Assembly (NCBI GenBank): GCA_964538675.1
Contig: CAZIGM010000046.1
Location: forward strand, 1-13,226
Source: CAZIGM01 sp964538675
Lineage (GTDB): Bacteria > Bacillota > Bacilli > Tepidibacillales > Tepidibacillaceae
Length of the DNA: 13,226 nt
Direction: 5' to 3'
In this document: piece after piece, positions 1 to 6,538 of the stretch
Layout of the letters: every line of letters begins with the position of its first letter
How positions within the stretch are numbered: the stretch's first letter is position 1
The notes under the pieces: model-generated
What the model saw: the letters and a program-made list of their open reading frames with translations, nothing else
Told to the model about the DNA's origin: nothing
The model's database searches: none
Position numbers and translations under genes: made by a program

Positions 1-653
1 TGCATCGTTAAACCATTGTCTTCTATAACGTTATTCCATTCAAGCTGCCACTCTTTTTCAAATTGTGAAAGCATTTTTTCTATAATTTCTTCTTCTGTTG
101 CACCTACTTTTATTTCATACGTTTCTGGAAATAGGTAGCCCTCTAATTTATACTTAATATCTTCATTATTAGAAATATTTTTTATAACTTCAAAATCAAA
201 ATTTCCCTCTTTGGAAAGCTGTAGAAAACGATCCTTATCTACTAAGCCCTGTTCAGATAATCTGTCAGCTATTTGTTCAACAGTATACCCCTCAGGAATT
301 GTAAAACGAACACTTTCTATCTTATTATTGCCATCAACTAATCTATTGATAATTTGATCAACGTCCATGCTCTTCGATAATTCGTACATTCCTGCTTTCA
401 GTTCAGAATCATGCCCTGAATTTTTAACACGCATTTGAAAATACATGTCACTCTTAATTAGGTTGTTTTCCTTAAGGATTGAAGCAATATCACTAGTCGT
501 GCTTCCCATTGGAATCTCAACAAAAAATACTTCATCATTACTTGGTTCGATTGGCGTAGATAACGAATTAATATAGATTAATGTCATTATAATTAATATT
601 AATGCAATTCCAGTAATACTTAATGACCACCTAATTTTTTTGTTTAATTTCAC
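1..653 (-). CDS. mltG: Endolytic murein transglycosylase MltG (YceG-like), N-terminal part, cut by window edge
   Basis: Partial gene: 217 codons are present and the C-terminal part lies beyond position 1. MltG is a membrane-anchored lytic transglycosylase that cleaves nascent peptidoglycan strands and sets glycan length. No ATG fits the start. I chose GTG at 653-651 because a purine-rich GAGAGGAGA lies 7-8 bases upstream and the protein then begins MKLNKK, followed by one hydrophobic segment (about residues 9-30, rich in I and L). After it come the family's hallmarks: LKAGMYELS near residue 90, the stretch TIPEGYTVEQIADRL near 120, and LEGYLFPETYEI near 175. The catalytic glutamate lies in the missing part, so activity cannot be judged. 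The gene is separated from the upstream alaS-DUF1292 block by a structured RNA and its terminator, so it probably has its own promoter or depends on read-through. Family assignment is firm. Confidence 0.93.
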   Translation of the reverse strand, partial: MKLNKKIRWSLSITGIALILIIMTLIYINSLSTPIEPSNDEVFFVEIPMGSTTSDIASILKENNLIKSDMYFQMRVKNSGHDSELKAGMYELSKSMDVDQIINRLVDGNNKIESVRFTIPEGYTVEQIADRLSEQGLVDKDRFLQLSKEGNFDFEVIKNISNNEDIKYKLEGYLFPETYEIKVGATEEEIIEKMLSQFEKEWQLEWNNVIEDNGLTM

Positions 654-676
654 TTCTAGGTCTCCTCTCAAAAAAC

Positions 677-703
677 CTAACTTTTATATCTATATTAAGT
701 TAG
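677..703 (-). repeat. Inverted repeat in the mltG leader
   Basis: CTAACTT (677-683) and AAGTTAG (697-703) form a 7 bp inverted repeat with a 13 base AT-rich loop. On the minus strand it is followed by GTTTTTT and then the mltG ribosome binding site. It could be a weak terminator or attenuator, or chance in AT-rich DNA. The loop also holds TATA-like bases that could serve as a -10 box for mltG, but no convincing -35 box goes with them. Confidence 0.3.
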
Positions 704-717
704 CATAGTTCCAAAAA

Positions 718-970
718 AAAAACAATGAGGGATGATAAAACCATCCCTCATCCAGACTGTATAAAATGCCCATTTTCTTCGTTACTGGTAGCATATGTAG
801 TTTACAACGTGCTCACGATGTCCGTTATCTTTCTTCTAATTAAGTAAAATATGGAAGAAAGGTACTCCCATAAGCCGCACTTACGTAAACTACATATACT
901 TATGCTCAATGTAAGCTCCGTTCCTTCGATTATAAGCGCGCCTTGAACTTGAACATTTTCTACAGTCTGC
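718..970 (-). ncRNA. Structured non-coding RNA of about 250 nt, class not assigned
   Basis: No convincing reading frame occupies this stretch, but the minus-strand RNA folds well. A closing helix pairs 954-969 with 753-768 (15 of 16 positions). A second long helix pairs 885-899 with 791-805 (15 bp including one G-U). Inside it are a 4 bp GUGC/GCAC helix (877-880 with 809-812) and a perfect 8 bp hairpin CUUUCUUC/GAAGAAAG (854-861 with 829-836, 17 base loop). A side helix of 5-6 bp (CUUAU/AUAAG) opens the 5' part. The intrinsic terminator at 726-750 follows directly. Strand choice rests on the terminator and on G-U pairs that would be A-C mismatches on the other strand. The RNA could be made from a weak promoter at 975-1003 or be the processed 3' end of the alaS operon transcript. 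The rod-like shape resembles 6S RNA, and the two-junction layout recalls raiA RNA as I remember it; neither is established. Confidence 0.72.
726..750 (-). terminator. Strong intrinsic terminator ending the structured RNA
   Basis: TGAGGGATG (726-734) and CATCCCTCA (742-750) make a perfect 9 bp stem with a 7 base loop. On the minus strand it is followed almost at once by a run of ten T (complement of the A run at 713-722). There is no T run on the other side, so it works for leftward transcription only. It would end both the structured RNA at 753-969 and any read-through from the alaS-DUF1292 genes. Confidence 0.88.
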
Positions 971-974
971 TAAA

Positions 975-1003
975 TTAATGTAAATGCCCAATTCACATCT
1001 CAA
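975..1003 (-). promoter_or_regulatory. Possible sigma-A type promoter for the structured RNA
   Basis: On the minus strand TTGAGA (1003-998, 5 of 6 to consensus) is followed after 17 bases by CATTAA (980-975, only 3 of 6). The spacing would start transcription at about 968-970, exactly where the closing helix of the structured RNA begins. The position is the best argument; the -10 box is poor. Confidence 0.35.
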
Positions 1004-1033
1004 AGGAGACACTGGAAACGTCCCTTTGTCACC
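994..1033. repeat. REP-like imperfect palindrome beside the DUF1292 stop codon
   Basis: CAAAGG (1001-1006) pairs with CCTTTG (1023-1028) and GAC (1008-1010) with GTC (1020-1022), with one bulged A and a 9 base loop. On the minus strand it reads GGTGACAAAGGGACG, a loop, then a TGTCTCCTTTG arm. From memory, short palindromes with GTGACAAAGGGAC-like arms recur between genes in many Bacillota and sit around small IS200-like (RAYT) transposase genes. Here the outer arms have diverged, so it looks like an old, immobile copy. No T run follows on the minus strand, so it is not an ordinary terminator there. Confidence 0.45.
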
Positions 1034-1038
1034 TTTAT

Positions 1039-1332
1039 TTAACCTTGATCATCAAACTTGTTAAACCATATATCAAATAATTCACTAGCCTCTTCCCATT
1101 CATCGTCATCGATAAATTTTAGCTCAAGTTCATTATCTGTATTGGTAACAACTTCCATTACTTCAATGTCACCTTCTTCTGATTCTGGTGATTGAAAGTA
1201 AGCATAGTTTTTATCGTTTGCATTTAATTCTAATAATAAATTAAATAAGTGTTCATTATCCATTTCATCAAATAGCGTTACTTCTGAACCATAATAATTC
1301 TTAACTAAATTGGTTTCTTTAATATTATCCAT
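1039..1332 (-). CDS. DUF1292 family acidic protein, second divergent copy
   Basis: A 97-residue very acidic protein with a DUF1292 (YrzB-like) pattern in its second half: NYAYFQSPE near residue 42, then alternating acidic and hydrophobic residues, ending in DDDEWEEASELFDIW. It has an extra N-terminal segment and aligns less well to the family than the gene just upstream. It starts with ATG 10 bases after the stop of that gene, with AAGGTG as ribosome binding site. The family's role is unknown; members sit beside ruvX and ireB across Bacillota. The tandem pair suggests duplication followed by divergence. The gene is the last one before the structured RNA. Confidence 0.8.
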   Translation of the reverse strand: MDNIKETNLVKNYYGSEVTLFDEMDNEHLFNLLLELNANDKNYAYFQSPESEEGDIEVMEVVTNTDNELELKFIDDDEWEEASELFDIWFNKFDDQG

Positions 1333-1342
1333 CTATTTCACC

Positions 1343-1621
1343 TTATACTTCAAATTCATTATCTAAAGTATTAAAAACTTCTTCAACTAAATTCCATTCA
1401 TCGTCACTTTCAATAGTGAACAATTTAATATCATCGCCTTCTTCTTCATATCTGAAAGCATATACCTCTGCTTCCTCTTCTTCATCTGGAATGTAAGACG
1501 GAACTAAAAAAATATAGTTATTCCCTTCCGCCTCAAAATCATATACTACTTCGAATTTCTCTTCTTTTCCATTATCATCTTCGACAAAAATATAATCACG
1601 TTCTTCTTGTTCATTATTCAT
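1343..1621 (-). CDS. DUF1292 family acidic protein, first copy (YrzB-like)
   Basis: A 92-residue protein, about one third Asp and Glu, with the typical DUF1292 layout: FVEDDNGKEEKFEVVYDFE, then YIFLVP, an acidic run, YAFRYEEEGD, and a C-terminal DDEWNLVEEVFNTL. This length and order match YrzB of Bacillus. The start ATG lies only 6 bases after the ruvX stop, and the AGAGGTG ribosome binding site lies inside the end of ruvX, so the two are probably translationally linked. No enzymatic motif is seen and its biochemical role is not known. Confidence 0.88.
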   Translation of the reverse strand: MNNEQEERDYIFVEDDNGKEEKFEVVYDFEAEGNNYIFLVPSYIPDEEEEAEVYAFRYEEEGDDIKLFTIESDDEWNLVEEVFNTLDNEFEV

Positions 1622-1627
1622 TGTTAT

Positions 1628-2038
1628 TCACCTCTTCGCATCTAAATATCCTTGCAGTATTAACATTGCTGCCATTTTATCAATAACTTTTTTTCTTTTC
1701 TTTCTACTAATATCTGCCTCAATTAAAGTTTTCTCAGCAGAGACAGTTGTTAATCTCTCATCCCAAAAAGAAAGCGGTAATTCTATTCTTTCCTTTAATA
1801 TCTCAGCTAATTCAATTGTTTTCTCAGCTCTTGGTCCTATAGTTCCATTCATGTTTTTTGGTAACCCAACTACAAGCTCTTCTATAGCGTATTGATCAAT
1901 TATTTTATTTAAATGATTTATATCTTCGTCCAAATTCTTCCGATAAATAACCTCAACACCTTGAGCAGTCCATCCAAATTCATCACTAACAGCTACTCCA
2001 ATTGTTTTATCTCCTATGTCTAACCCCATTATTCTCAT
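1628..2038 (-). CDS. ruvX: RuvX/YqgF family RNase H-fold nuclease
   Basis: 136 residues, the usual size. The family has an RNase H-like fold and acts in processing the 5' end of 16S pre-rRNA in E. coli; Holliday-junction resolution has also been proposed. Visible motifs are GLDIGDKTIGVAVSD with Asp7, ELVVGLPKNMNG near residue 54, FWDERLTT with Asp93 and Glu94, and IDKMAAMLILQGYLD with Asp120; the conserved acids are all present. The ATG start has GGGGAG six bases upstream. It lies between ireB and a DUF1292 gene, the standard Bacillota order, which makes the assignment safe. Confidence 0.95.
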   Translation of the reverse strand: MRIMGLDIGDKTIGVAVSDEFGWTAQGVEVIYRKNLDEDINHLNKIIDQYAIEELVVGLPKNMNGTIGPRAEKTIELAEILKERIELPLSFWDERLTTVSAEKTLIEADISRKKRKKVIDKMAAMLILQGYLDAKR

Positions 2039-2064
2039 GCTTTACTCCCCAAAAAATTTTTAAA

Positions 2065-2093
2065 GAAAAAAGGAAAGCCAAAAAAACTTCCCC
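2065..2093 (-). terminator. Possible weak terminator between ireB and ruvX
   Basis: On the minus strand GGAAG (complement of 2087-2091) can pair with CTTTCC (complement of 2072-2077) with one bulged base, across a T-rich loop, and is followed by TTTTTTC. The stem is short. It could reduce transcription of ruvX and the DUF1292 genes relative to alaS and ireB, or be without effect. Confidence 0.3.
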
Positions 2094-2104
2094 ATTAAAT
2101 AATT

Positions 2105-2368
2105 CTATTCATAATGTTGCTTGAGGTAAGATTTTACTAATTCCTCGATAAGCTCATCTCGTTCAACTTTCCTTATTAGAGTTCTTGCGTTATTATGTCT
2201 AGGTATATATGCTGGATCACCTGATAATAAATATCCTACCATTTGATTAATTGGGTTGTAACCCTTTTCTACTAATGCTTCATACACCTCTAGTAAAACA
2301 TCTTTTGACTGTGCGTCCAAATCTTCTGATTTCACATCAAATTTCATGGTGTGATCCATCGAGTTCAT
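2105..2368 (-). CDS. ireB: IreB family regulatory protein (UPF0297, YrzL)
   Basis: 87 residues starting at ATG 2368-2366. An earlier in-frame GTG at 2377 overlaps the ribosome binding site GAGGTG, so I reject it. The family is a small all-helical protein; in Enterococcus faecalis IreB is phosphorylated on N-terminal threonines by the Ser/Thr kinase IreK and lowers cephalosporin resistance. Conserved pieces here are MKFDV near residue 8, VLLEVYEALVEKGYNPINQ, MVGYLLSGDPAYIPRHNNAR and IRKVERDELIEELVKSYL. A threonine at residue 7 and a serine at residue 3 lie in the phosphorylated region. It sits 51 bases after the alaS stop, as in most Bacillota, and is probably co-transcribed with alaS. Whether a partner kinase exists cannot be seen from this window. 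Confidence 0.93.
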   Translation of the reverse strand: MNSMDHTMKFDVKSEDLDAQSKDVLLEVYEALVEKGYNPINQMVGYLLSGDPAYIPRHNNARTLIRKVERDELIEELVKSYLKQHYE

Positions 2369-2419
2369 TAATAACACCTCTTTCAGAATTACTGAATTTT
2401 CATATAGTTTATTAAGAAG

Positions 2420-5062
2420 CTATAATTTTATTTTAACCGATTTTATATAATCAGTCACGCAATTCAATGCATCAGAAATTTTTTCTGGATTTTTCCCACC
2501 TGCTTGAGCCATATCTGGTCTTCCGCCCCCGCCACCATCAACACGAGCAGCAGCCTCGCTAATTAATTTGCCAGCATGAAAACCTTTCTTTATCAGATCA
2601 TCTGTAACAGCTGCAACTAAATTTACTTTATCATTATTTATACTTGCAATCAAAATTATACCTGATTGAATTTTTTGTTTTAATTCATCAACAATGTTTC
2701 TTAAATTGTTCATGTCCATTGAATCTAATTTTACTGCAAGTACCTTTATTCCTTCAATATCAACAACTTTATTAACTAAATCCTTTGATTCAAAATTACT
2801 CATCTTTGCTTTCAACGAATCATTCTCTTTTTGTAAATCTAAAATAGATTCATTTAAAGCATTTATTTTTTCGTTAACTAATAATGGCTTTGTTTTTAAT
2901 TCCTTAGCAATATTTTTTAGATACAAACTCTGTTCATTTAAATATTGAAAAGCAAAGCGACCAGTTAAACCTTCAATTCTTCTTAAACCAGCACCAATAC
3001 TACTTTCTGATAAAATTTTAAAAATACCAATTTCTGCTGAATTCTTTACATGACATCCACCACATAATTCAAGACTATACTCACCAACTCGAACCACACG
3101 AACCTCATTACCGTATTTCTCGCCGAATAAAGCCATAGCTCCCATATGTTTAGCCTCTTTTAATGATTTTATCATTATATCTACTTCTAGATTATCCCAT
3201 ATCCTATTATTAACGATTAGTTCAATTTTTAGAAGCTCTTCTTCAGTTATGGCACCAAAATGTGAAAAATCAAAACGAAGTTTATCCGAAGCTACTAAAG
3301 ATCCAGCTTGATTAACATGCTCACCCAAAACTTCTTTTAAAGCTTGATGAAGTATATGTGTAGCTGTATGGTTTTTAATAATATTGCCTCGAACTGTATT
3401 ATCAACTTTCGCAGAAACTTTGTCATTAACGTTAAACGATCCCATTATAATCTCTATATGATGAACGTGTTGTCCATTAGGAGCTTTAGTTACCTCTAAG
3501 ACCTTTAATTCTCCGTTAGCCCCAATAATATTACCTTGGTCAGATACTTGTCCTCCACTTTCTGCATAAAAAGGAGTCTTATCTAACAATAGCTGTACCT
3601 TTTCTCCTTCCGAGGCAACGTTTATCAATTTATTATTAGAAATAATATGCGTTATTATTGTATCTACTACCAATTCAGTATATCCAACAAATTCACTCTT
3701 ATCCTTAATTTCTCCTATAATTCCACCTTGGACTTGCATGCTATCTGTGTCATGTCTAGCTGCTCGAGCTCGGTTTCTTTGTTCTTCCATCTCTTTATTA
3801 AATCCTTCTTGATCAACACTCATACCATGTTCATTAGCAAAATCCTCAGTTAAATCTAAAGGAAAACCATATGTGTCATAAAGCTTAAAGCTTTCCTTAC
3901 CTGTAATTTCTACTCTTCCTTCATCTTTAGCTTTTTGTACTATCTGTTCTAAAATAATTAATCCATCTGAAAGCGTTTCAAGAAATCTTTCTTCCTCATT
4001 CTTTATAACTTTTTCAATAAATTCACTTTTTTCTAGTACTTCAGGATAATAATGCTTCATTACTTCTCCAACTAATGGAGTTAATTTATATAAATATGGT
4101 TTATCTATACCTATTGTCCTTCCATAGCGTACAGCTCTTCTTAATAACCGGCGAATTACATATCCTCTGCCTTCATTTGATGGAAGTGCGCCATCACCTA
4201 TGGCAAAAACAATAGTTCTTATATGATCTGCAATTACCTTTAGAGCAATATCAATTTCCATATTTTCATGATATTTTACACCTGCATAATCTGCAGTAGT
4301 CTGTATAATAGGAATAAATAAGTCCGTGTCAAAATTAGTCTCAACATCTTGTATAATCGAAGCCATTCTTTCTAATCCCATTCCAGTATCAATATTTTTT
4401 TTAGGTAATGGCGTATAGCTACCATCTGGATTGTGATTATATTGGGAAAATACTAAATTCCAAATTTCTAAATATCGTTCATTTTCACCACCTGGATAAC
4501 ATTCAGGATCATTTATATCACAATGTTCTTCGCCTCTATCATAAAAAATCTCAGTATTTGGTCCACTAGGTCCTTCACCAATATCCCAAAAATTCTCATC
4601 TAATCTAATAATTCTTTCATCAGGTAGACCAATTTCATTATGCCAAATATCATATGCTTCATCGTCTTTCGGATGTATTGTTACTGATAACTTATCTTTA
4701 CTAAAACCTATCCATCTCTCCTCAGTTAGAAACTCCCAAGTCCAATGAATAGCTTCCTTTTTAAAATAATCGCCAATTGAAAAGTTCCCGAGCATTTCAA
4801 AAAAAGTATGATGTCTAGCTGTTTTTCCCACATTCTCAATATCATTTGTGCGAATTGATTTTTGTGAACTAGAAATCCTTGGATTTTGAGGAATTTTTCT
4901 TCCGTCAAAATATAGTTTTAAAGTTGCTACTCCACTATTTATCCATAATAAAGATGGATCATCATAAGGAATTAATGAAGCACTTGGTTCAATAGCATGT
5001 CCTTTAGACACAAAAAAATCCAGAAAAGCCTTCCTTATCTCATGAGAGCTCATCTTTTCCAT
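2420..5062 (-). CDS. alaS: Alanyl-tRNA synthetase
   Basis: 880 residues, full length for the family. It charges tRNA-Ala and hydrolyses mischarged Ser- and Gly-tRNA-Ala. The class II catalytic core occupies the N-terminus (start MEKMSSHEIRKAFLDFF; motif 2 region RTNDIENVGKTARHHTFFEM; motif 3 region GRGYVIRRLLRRAVRYGR near residue 300). The editing domain carries the zinc ligands in HTATH (His565, His569) and CGGCH (Cys667, His671), the same spacing as in E. coli AlaRS. A heptad-rich coiled region lies near 715-755. The C-Ala/DHHA1 domain has the glycine-rich GGGGGRPDMAQAGG near residue 843. ATG start with GGAGGA eight bases upstream; another ATG four bases earlier is out of frame. It is expressed from a perfect-consensus promoter at 5228-5256 through a leader with an intrinsic terminator. 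Confidence 0.99.
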   Translation of the reverse strand: MEKMSSHEIRKAFLDFFVSKGHAIEPSASLIPYDDPSLLWINSGVATLKLYFDGRKIPQNPRISSSQKSIRTNDIENVGKTARHHTFFEMLGNFSIGDYFKKEAIHWTWEFLTEERWIGFSKDKLSVTIHPKDDEAYDIWHNEIGLPDERIIRLDENFWDIGEGPSGPNTEIFYDRGEEHCDINDPECYPGGENERYLEIWNLVFSQYNHNPDGSYTPLPKKNIDTGMGLERMASIIQDVETNFDTDLFIPIIQTTADYAGVKYHENMEIDIALKVIADHIRTIVFAIGDGALPSNEGRGYVIRRLLRRAVRYGRTIGIDKPYLYKLTPLVGEVMKHYYPEVLEKSEFIEKVIKNEEERFLETLSDGLIILEQIVQKAKDEGRVEITGKESFKLYDTYGFPLDLTEDFANEHGMSVDQEGFNKEMEEQRNRARAARHDTDSMQVQGGIIGEIKDKSEFVGYTELVVDTIITHIISNNKLINVASEGEKVQLLLDKTPFYAESGGQVSDQGNIIGANGELKVLEVTKAPNGQHVHHIEIIMGSFNVNDKVSAKVDNTVRGNIIKNHTATHILHQALKEVLGEHVNQAGSLVASDKLRFDFSHFGAITEEELLKIELIVNNRIWDNLEVDIMIKSLKEAKHMGAMALFGEKYGNEVRVVRVGEYSLELCGGCHVKNSAEIGIFKILSESSIGAGLRRIEGLTGRFAFQYLNEQSLYLKNIAKELKTKPLLVNEKINALNESILDLQKENDSLKAKMSNFESKDLVNKVVDIEGIKVLAVKLDSMDMNNLRNIVDELKQKIQSGIILIASINNDKVNLVAAVTDDLIKKGFHAGKLISEAAARVDGGGGGRPDMAQAGGKNPEKISDALNCVTDYIKSVKIKL

Positions 5063-5100
5063 ACATATTTTCCTCCAGTATTTAAAATAATTTTTAGTAA

Positions 5101-5145
5101 AATATAAAAAACACTTTCAAACCCATAACAGGGACGAAAGTGTTT
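5101..5145 (-). terminator. Intrinsic terminator inside the alaS leader (attenuator or end of a small RNA)
   Basis: AACACTTTC (5110-5118) pairs perfectly with GAAAGTGTT (5136-5144), with an inner CCC/GGG, and a run of T follows on the minus strand. It lies about 75-115 bases downstream of the promoter at 5228-5256 and 39 bases before the alaS start. The minus-strand arm contains CGTCCCT, a sequence often seen in terminators that follow a T-box. However, I find no T-box sequence (TGGNACCGCG-like), no specifier loop and no second stretch that could pair with the terminator arm. So either alaS is attenuated by something else, or this ends a small RNA of about 115 nt with alaS made by read-through. 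Confidence 0.8.
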
Positions 5146-5227
5146 ATTCACCTCTCCTCAAAAGTTTTCGTTAAGGGTGTTGTCAAAAGATTAAAAAAAT
5201 AAAATATTGAATACCATTTTGGAAATT

Positions 5228-5256
5228 ATTATAACTAGCATATACTTAATTGTCAA
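5228..5256 (-). promoter_or_regulatory. Perfect-consensus sigma-A promoter for the alaS leader
   Basis: On the minus strand TTGACA (5256-5251) and TATAAT (5233-5228) are both exact matches to the vegetative consensus, with the ideal 17 base spacer. The -35 box begins on the base directly after the stop codon of the upstream transporter gene. Transcription should start near 5221, giving a leader of about 160 bases to the alaS start codon. Confidence 0.92.
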
Positions 5257-6339
5257 CTAACGATCCAAATAATAGATGCTTATATGTTGAAGAATTACTC
5301 TTAAAATTGCGAAAACAGGAACTGCTAGAATTAGCCCAATTATTCCTGCTACTTTTCCACCAATTAATAAAGCAATAATGATAAATAAAGGATGCATATG
5401 TAGCTTTCTTCCTACAATTTGTGGAGATACAACATTTCCTTCTATAAGTTGAATTATAATATTTACTACAAATACTGAAAGTGCCATTCTCCAAGAAATA
5501 CTTATACCTACTAATAAAGCTGGTGTAGCACCTATAAATGGACCTATATAGGGGATTATATTGGTAATTGCTACTATTGAAGCTAATACTAAAGCATATG
5601 GCAATTTTATTATTAAATATCCAATATAAGCTAGAACTCCAATAATTGCACAAACAATTAATTGTCCTCTTATATAGTTTCCCAGAGCCTCATCTATGTC
5701 TCTTGCTACTCTAATTATTTTTTTTCGGTTTTTCCTTGGAACAAATGTTATAATCGTTTTTTCTAAAATCTGATAATCCTTTAACATATAAAAAGCCACA
5801 AATGGTACTAACACAATAGTTAAAAAAACATTGATTGTATTACCAATCCAATCAGTAATATTAGAAAAACCCTTTGTCATTTTTGCTTCAAGATTTTCAA
5901 TTGTTGAATCTATACTACCTTGAAATGTATCAGGTAATGGATGCGAAGGATTATGTCTTACATTTTCAAGCCAATTGTCAAGCTTTTCAATCATATTAGG
6001 GATATATTCACTTAATTCCTTTATCTCCGAAACCAATTTTGGCATGGCATTAATACTAATAATTGTTAGTGAACCAAAAAAAACTATATATATTAACAAT
6101 ACTGCTAAAGATCTTGGTATGCGATTATTTCCATTGAGCATTGTAACTAAAGGATTTAGCAAATATGAAATAATTAAAGCAATAAAAAATGGTAGGAAAA
6201 TACTTTTAATAAATATAAAAATATACTCTAAGATAAATCCTAATTTAACTAGTAAGAAGAGAGCAATAAGGATAAGTATTGTCAGAACTAAAAATATAAA
6301 TAATTTAACATAAGGAGATTTATATATATCTTCCTTCAT
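5257..6339 (-). CDS. AI-2E family membrane transporter (YrrI-like)
   Basis: 360 residues, typical for the AI-2E (PF01594) family, whose members include TqsA-like exporters and Na+/H+ antiporter-type proteins; the substrate of this branch is not known. It has about eight hydrophobic segments: two near the N-terminus (residues about 12-75, FLVLTILILIALFLLVKLG then FLPFFIALIISYLLNPLV), an extracellular-type soluble part (about 85-150), and a C-terminal bundle containing GVLAYIGYLIIKLPYALVLA and the family motif IPYIGPFIGATPALL near 265. GNVVSPQIVGRKLHMHPL near 302 is another family signature. ATG start with GGGAG nine bases upstream. It sits directly before alaS, as yrrI-like genes do in many Bacillota, but alaS has its own promoter. 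Confidence 0.92.
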   Translation of the reverse strand: MKEDIYKSPYVKLFIFLVLTILILIALFLLVKLGFILEYIFIFIKSIFLPFFIALIISYLLNPLVTMLNGNNRIPRSLAVLLIYIVFFGSLTIISINAMPKLVSEIKELSEYIPNMIEKLDNWLENVRHNPSHPLPDTFQGSIDSTIENLEAKMTKGFSNITDWIGNTINVFLTIVLVPFVAFYMLKDYQILEKTIITFVPRKNRKKIIRVARDIDEALGNYIRGQLIVCAIIGVLAYIGYLIIKLPYALVLASIVAITNIIPYIGPFIGATPALLVGISISWRMALSVFVVNIIIQLIEGNVVSPQIVGRKLHMHPLFIIIALLIGGKVAGIIGLILAVPVFAILRVILQHISIYYLDR

Positions 6340-6424
6340 TAAAGCTCACTCCCTTTCAACATTTACCATTTATTTAGTAATACAACTCTTTTATGAGTAT
6401 ATGTCTTTTTTGTCCTATTTACGC

Positions 6425-6453
6425 ATAATATTGTCTATTTTAGACAATAAAAA
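6425..6453 (-). promoter_or_regulatory. Perfect palindrome in a possible promoter spacer ahead of the AI-2E gene
   Basis: TATTGTCTA (6429-6437) and TAGACAATA (6441-6449) form a 9 bp perfect inverted repeat around a 3 base centre. On the minus strand its 17 base core (6447-6431) fills exactly the spacer between TATTAT (6430-6425, 5 of 6 to the -10 consensus) and a poor -35 TTTTTA (6453-6448). That is the classic place for a repressor operator. It starts about 90 bases upstream of the transporter gene. I do not recognise the operator type. It also touches the T run of the terminator at 6452-6483, so a structural role is possible. Confidence 0.45.
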
Positions 6454-6483
6454 GCACCTAAAAAAATATCTCTTTAGGTGCTT
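6445..6483 (-). terminator. Intrinsic terminator after the PRC-barrel/zinc-ribbon/basic peptide group
   Basis: AAGCACCTAAA (6452-6462) pairs perfectly over 11 bp with TTTAGGTGCTT (6473-6483) across a 10 base loop, and TTTTTATT follows on the minus strand. It separates the small-protein group from the AI-2E transporter gene, which therefore needs its own promoter. Confidence 0.88.
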
Positions 6484-6538
6484 ATACTTGTAATAAAGCC
6501 AAACTTCATTTAGTTGACTATATCAACACTTAGTTTTA

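Noticed and set aside
753..969. 6S RNA on the plus strand
   Set aside because: The plus strand has a CCUUGAAC-like stretch and a longer 3' side of the bubble, as in some 6S RNAs, but it lacks a promoter before 753. The terminator and the G-U pairs point to the minus strand. Kept as an alternative to test, not as a call.
2382..2396. TTCAG/CTGAA inverted repeat before ireB, possible CodY-type site
   Set aside because: Only 5 bp arms in very AT-rich DNA, poor match to the AATTTTCWGAAAATT consensus, and no promoter next to it.
2694..2948. Open frame of 84 codons on the plus strand inside alaS
   Set aside because: Antisense to a fully conserved alaS coding region, no plausible ribosome binding site or domain; same reasoning for the plus frame at 3647-3853 and the minus frame at 4726-4908.
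5063..5227. Canonical alanine T-box riboswitch before alaS
   Set aside because: The leader before the terminator is only about 75 bases and has no specifier stem, AGAGA-type loop or UGGNACC antiterminator bulge.
5246..5653. 135-codon minus-strand frame overlapping the AI-2E gene
   Set aside because: It is an alternative frame of a clear membrane transporter and its product is a low-complexity Ser/Tyr/Asn/Cys-rich sequence typical of shadow frames. The plus-strand frame at 5975-6313 is rejected for the same reason.
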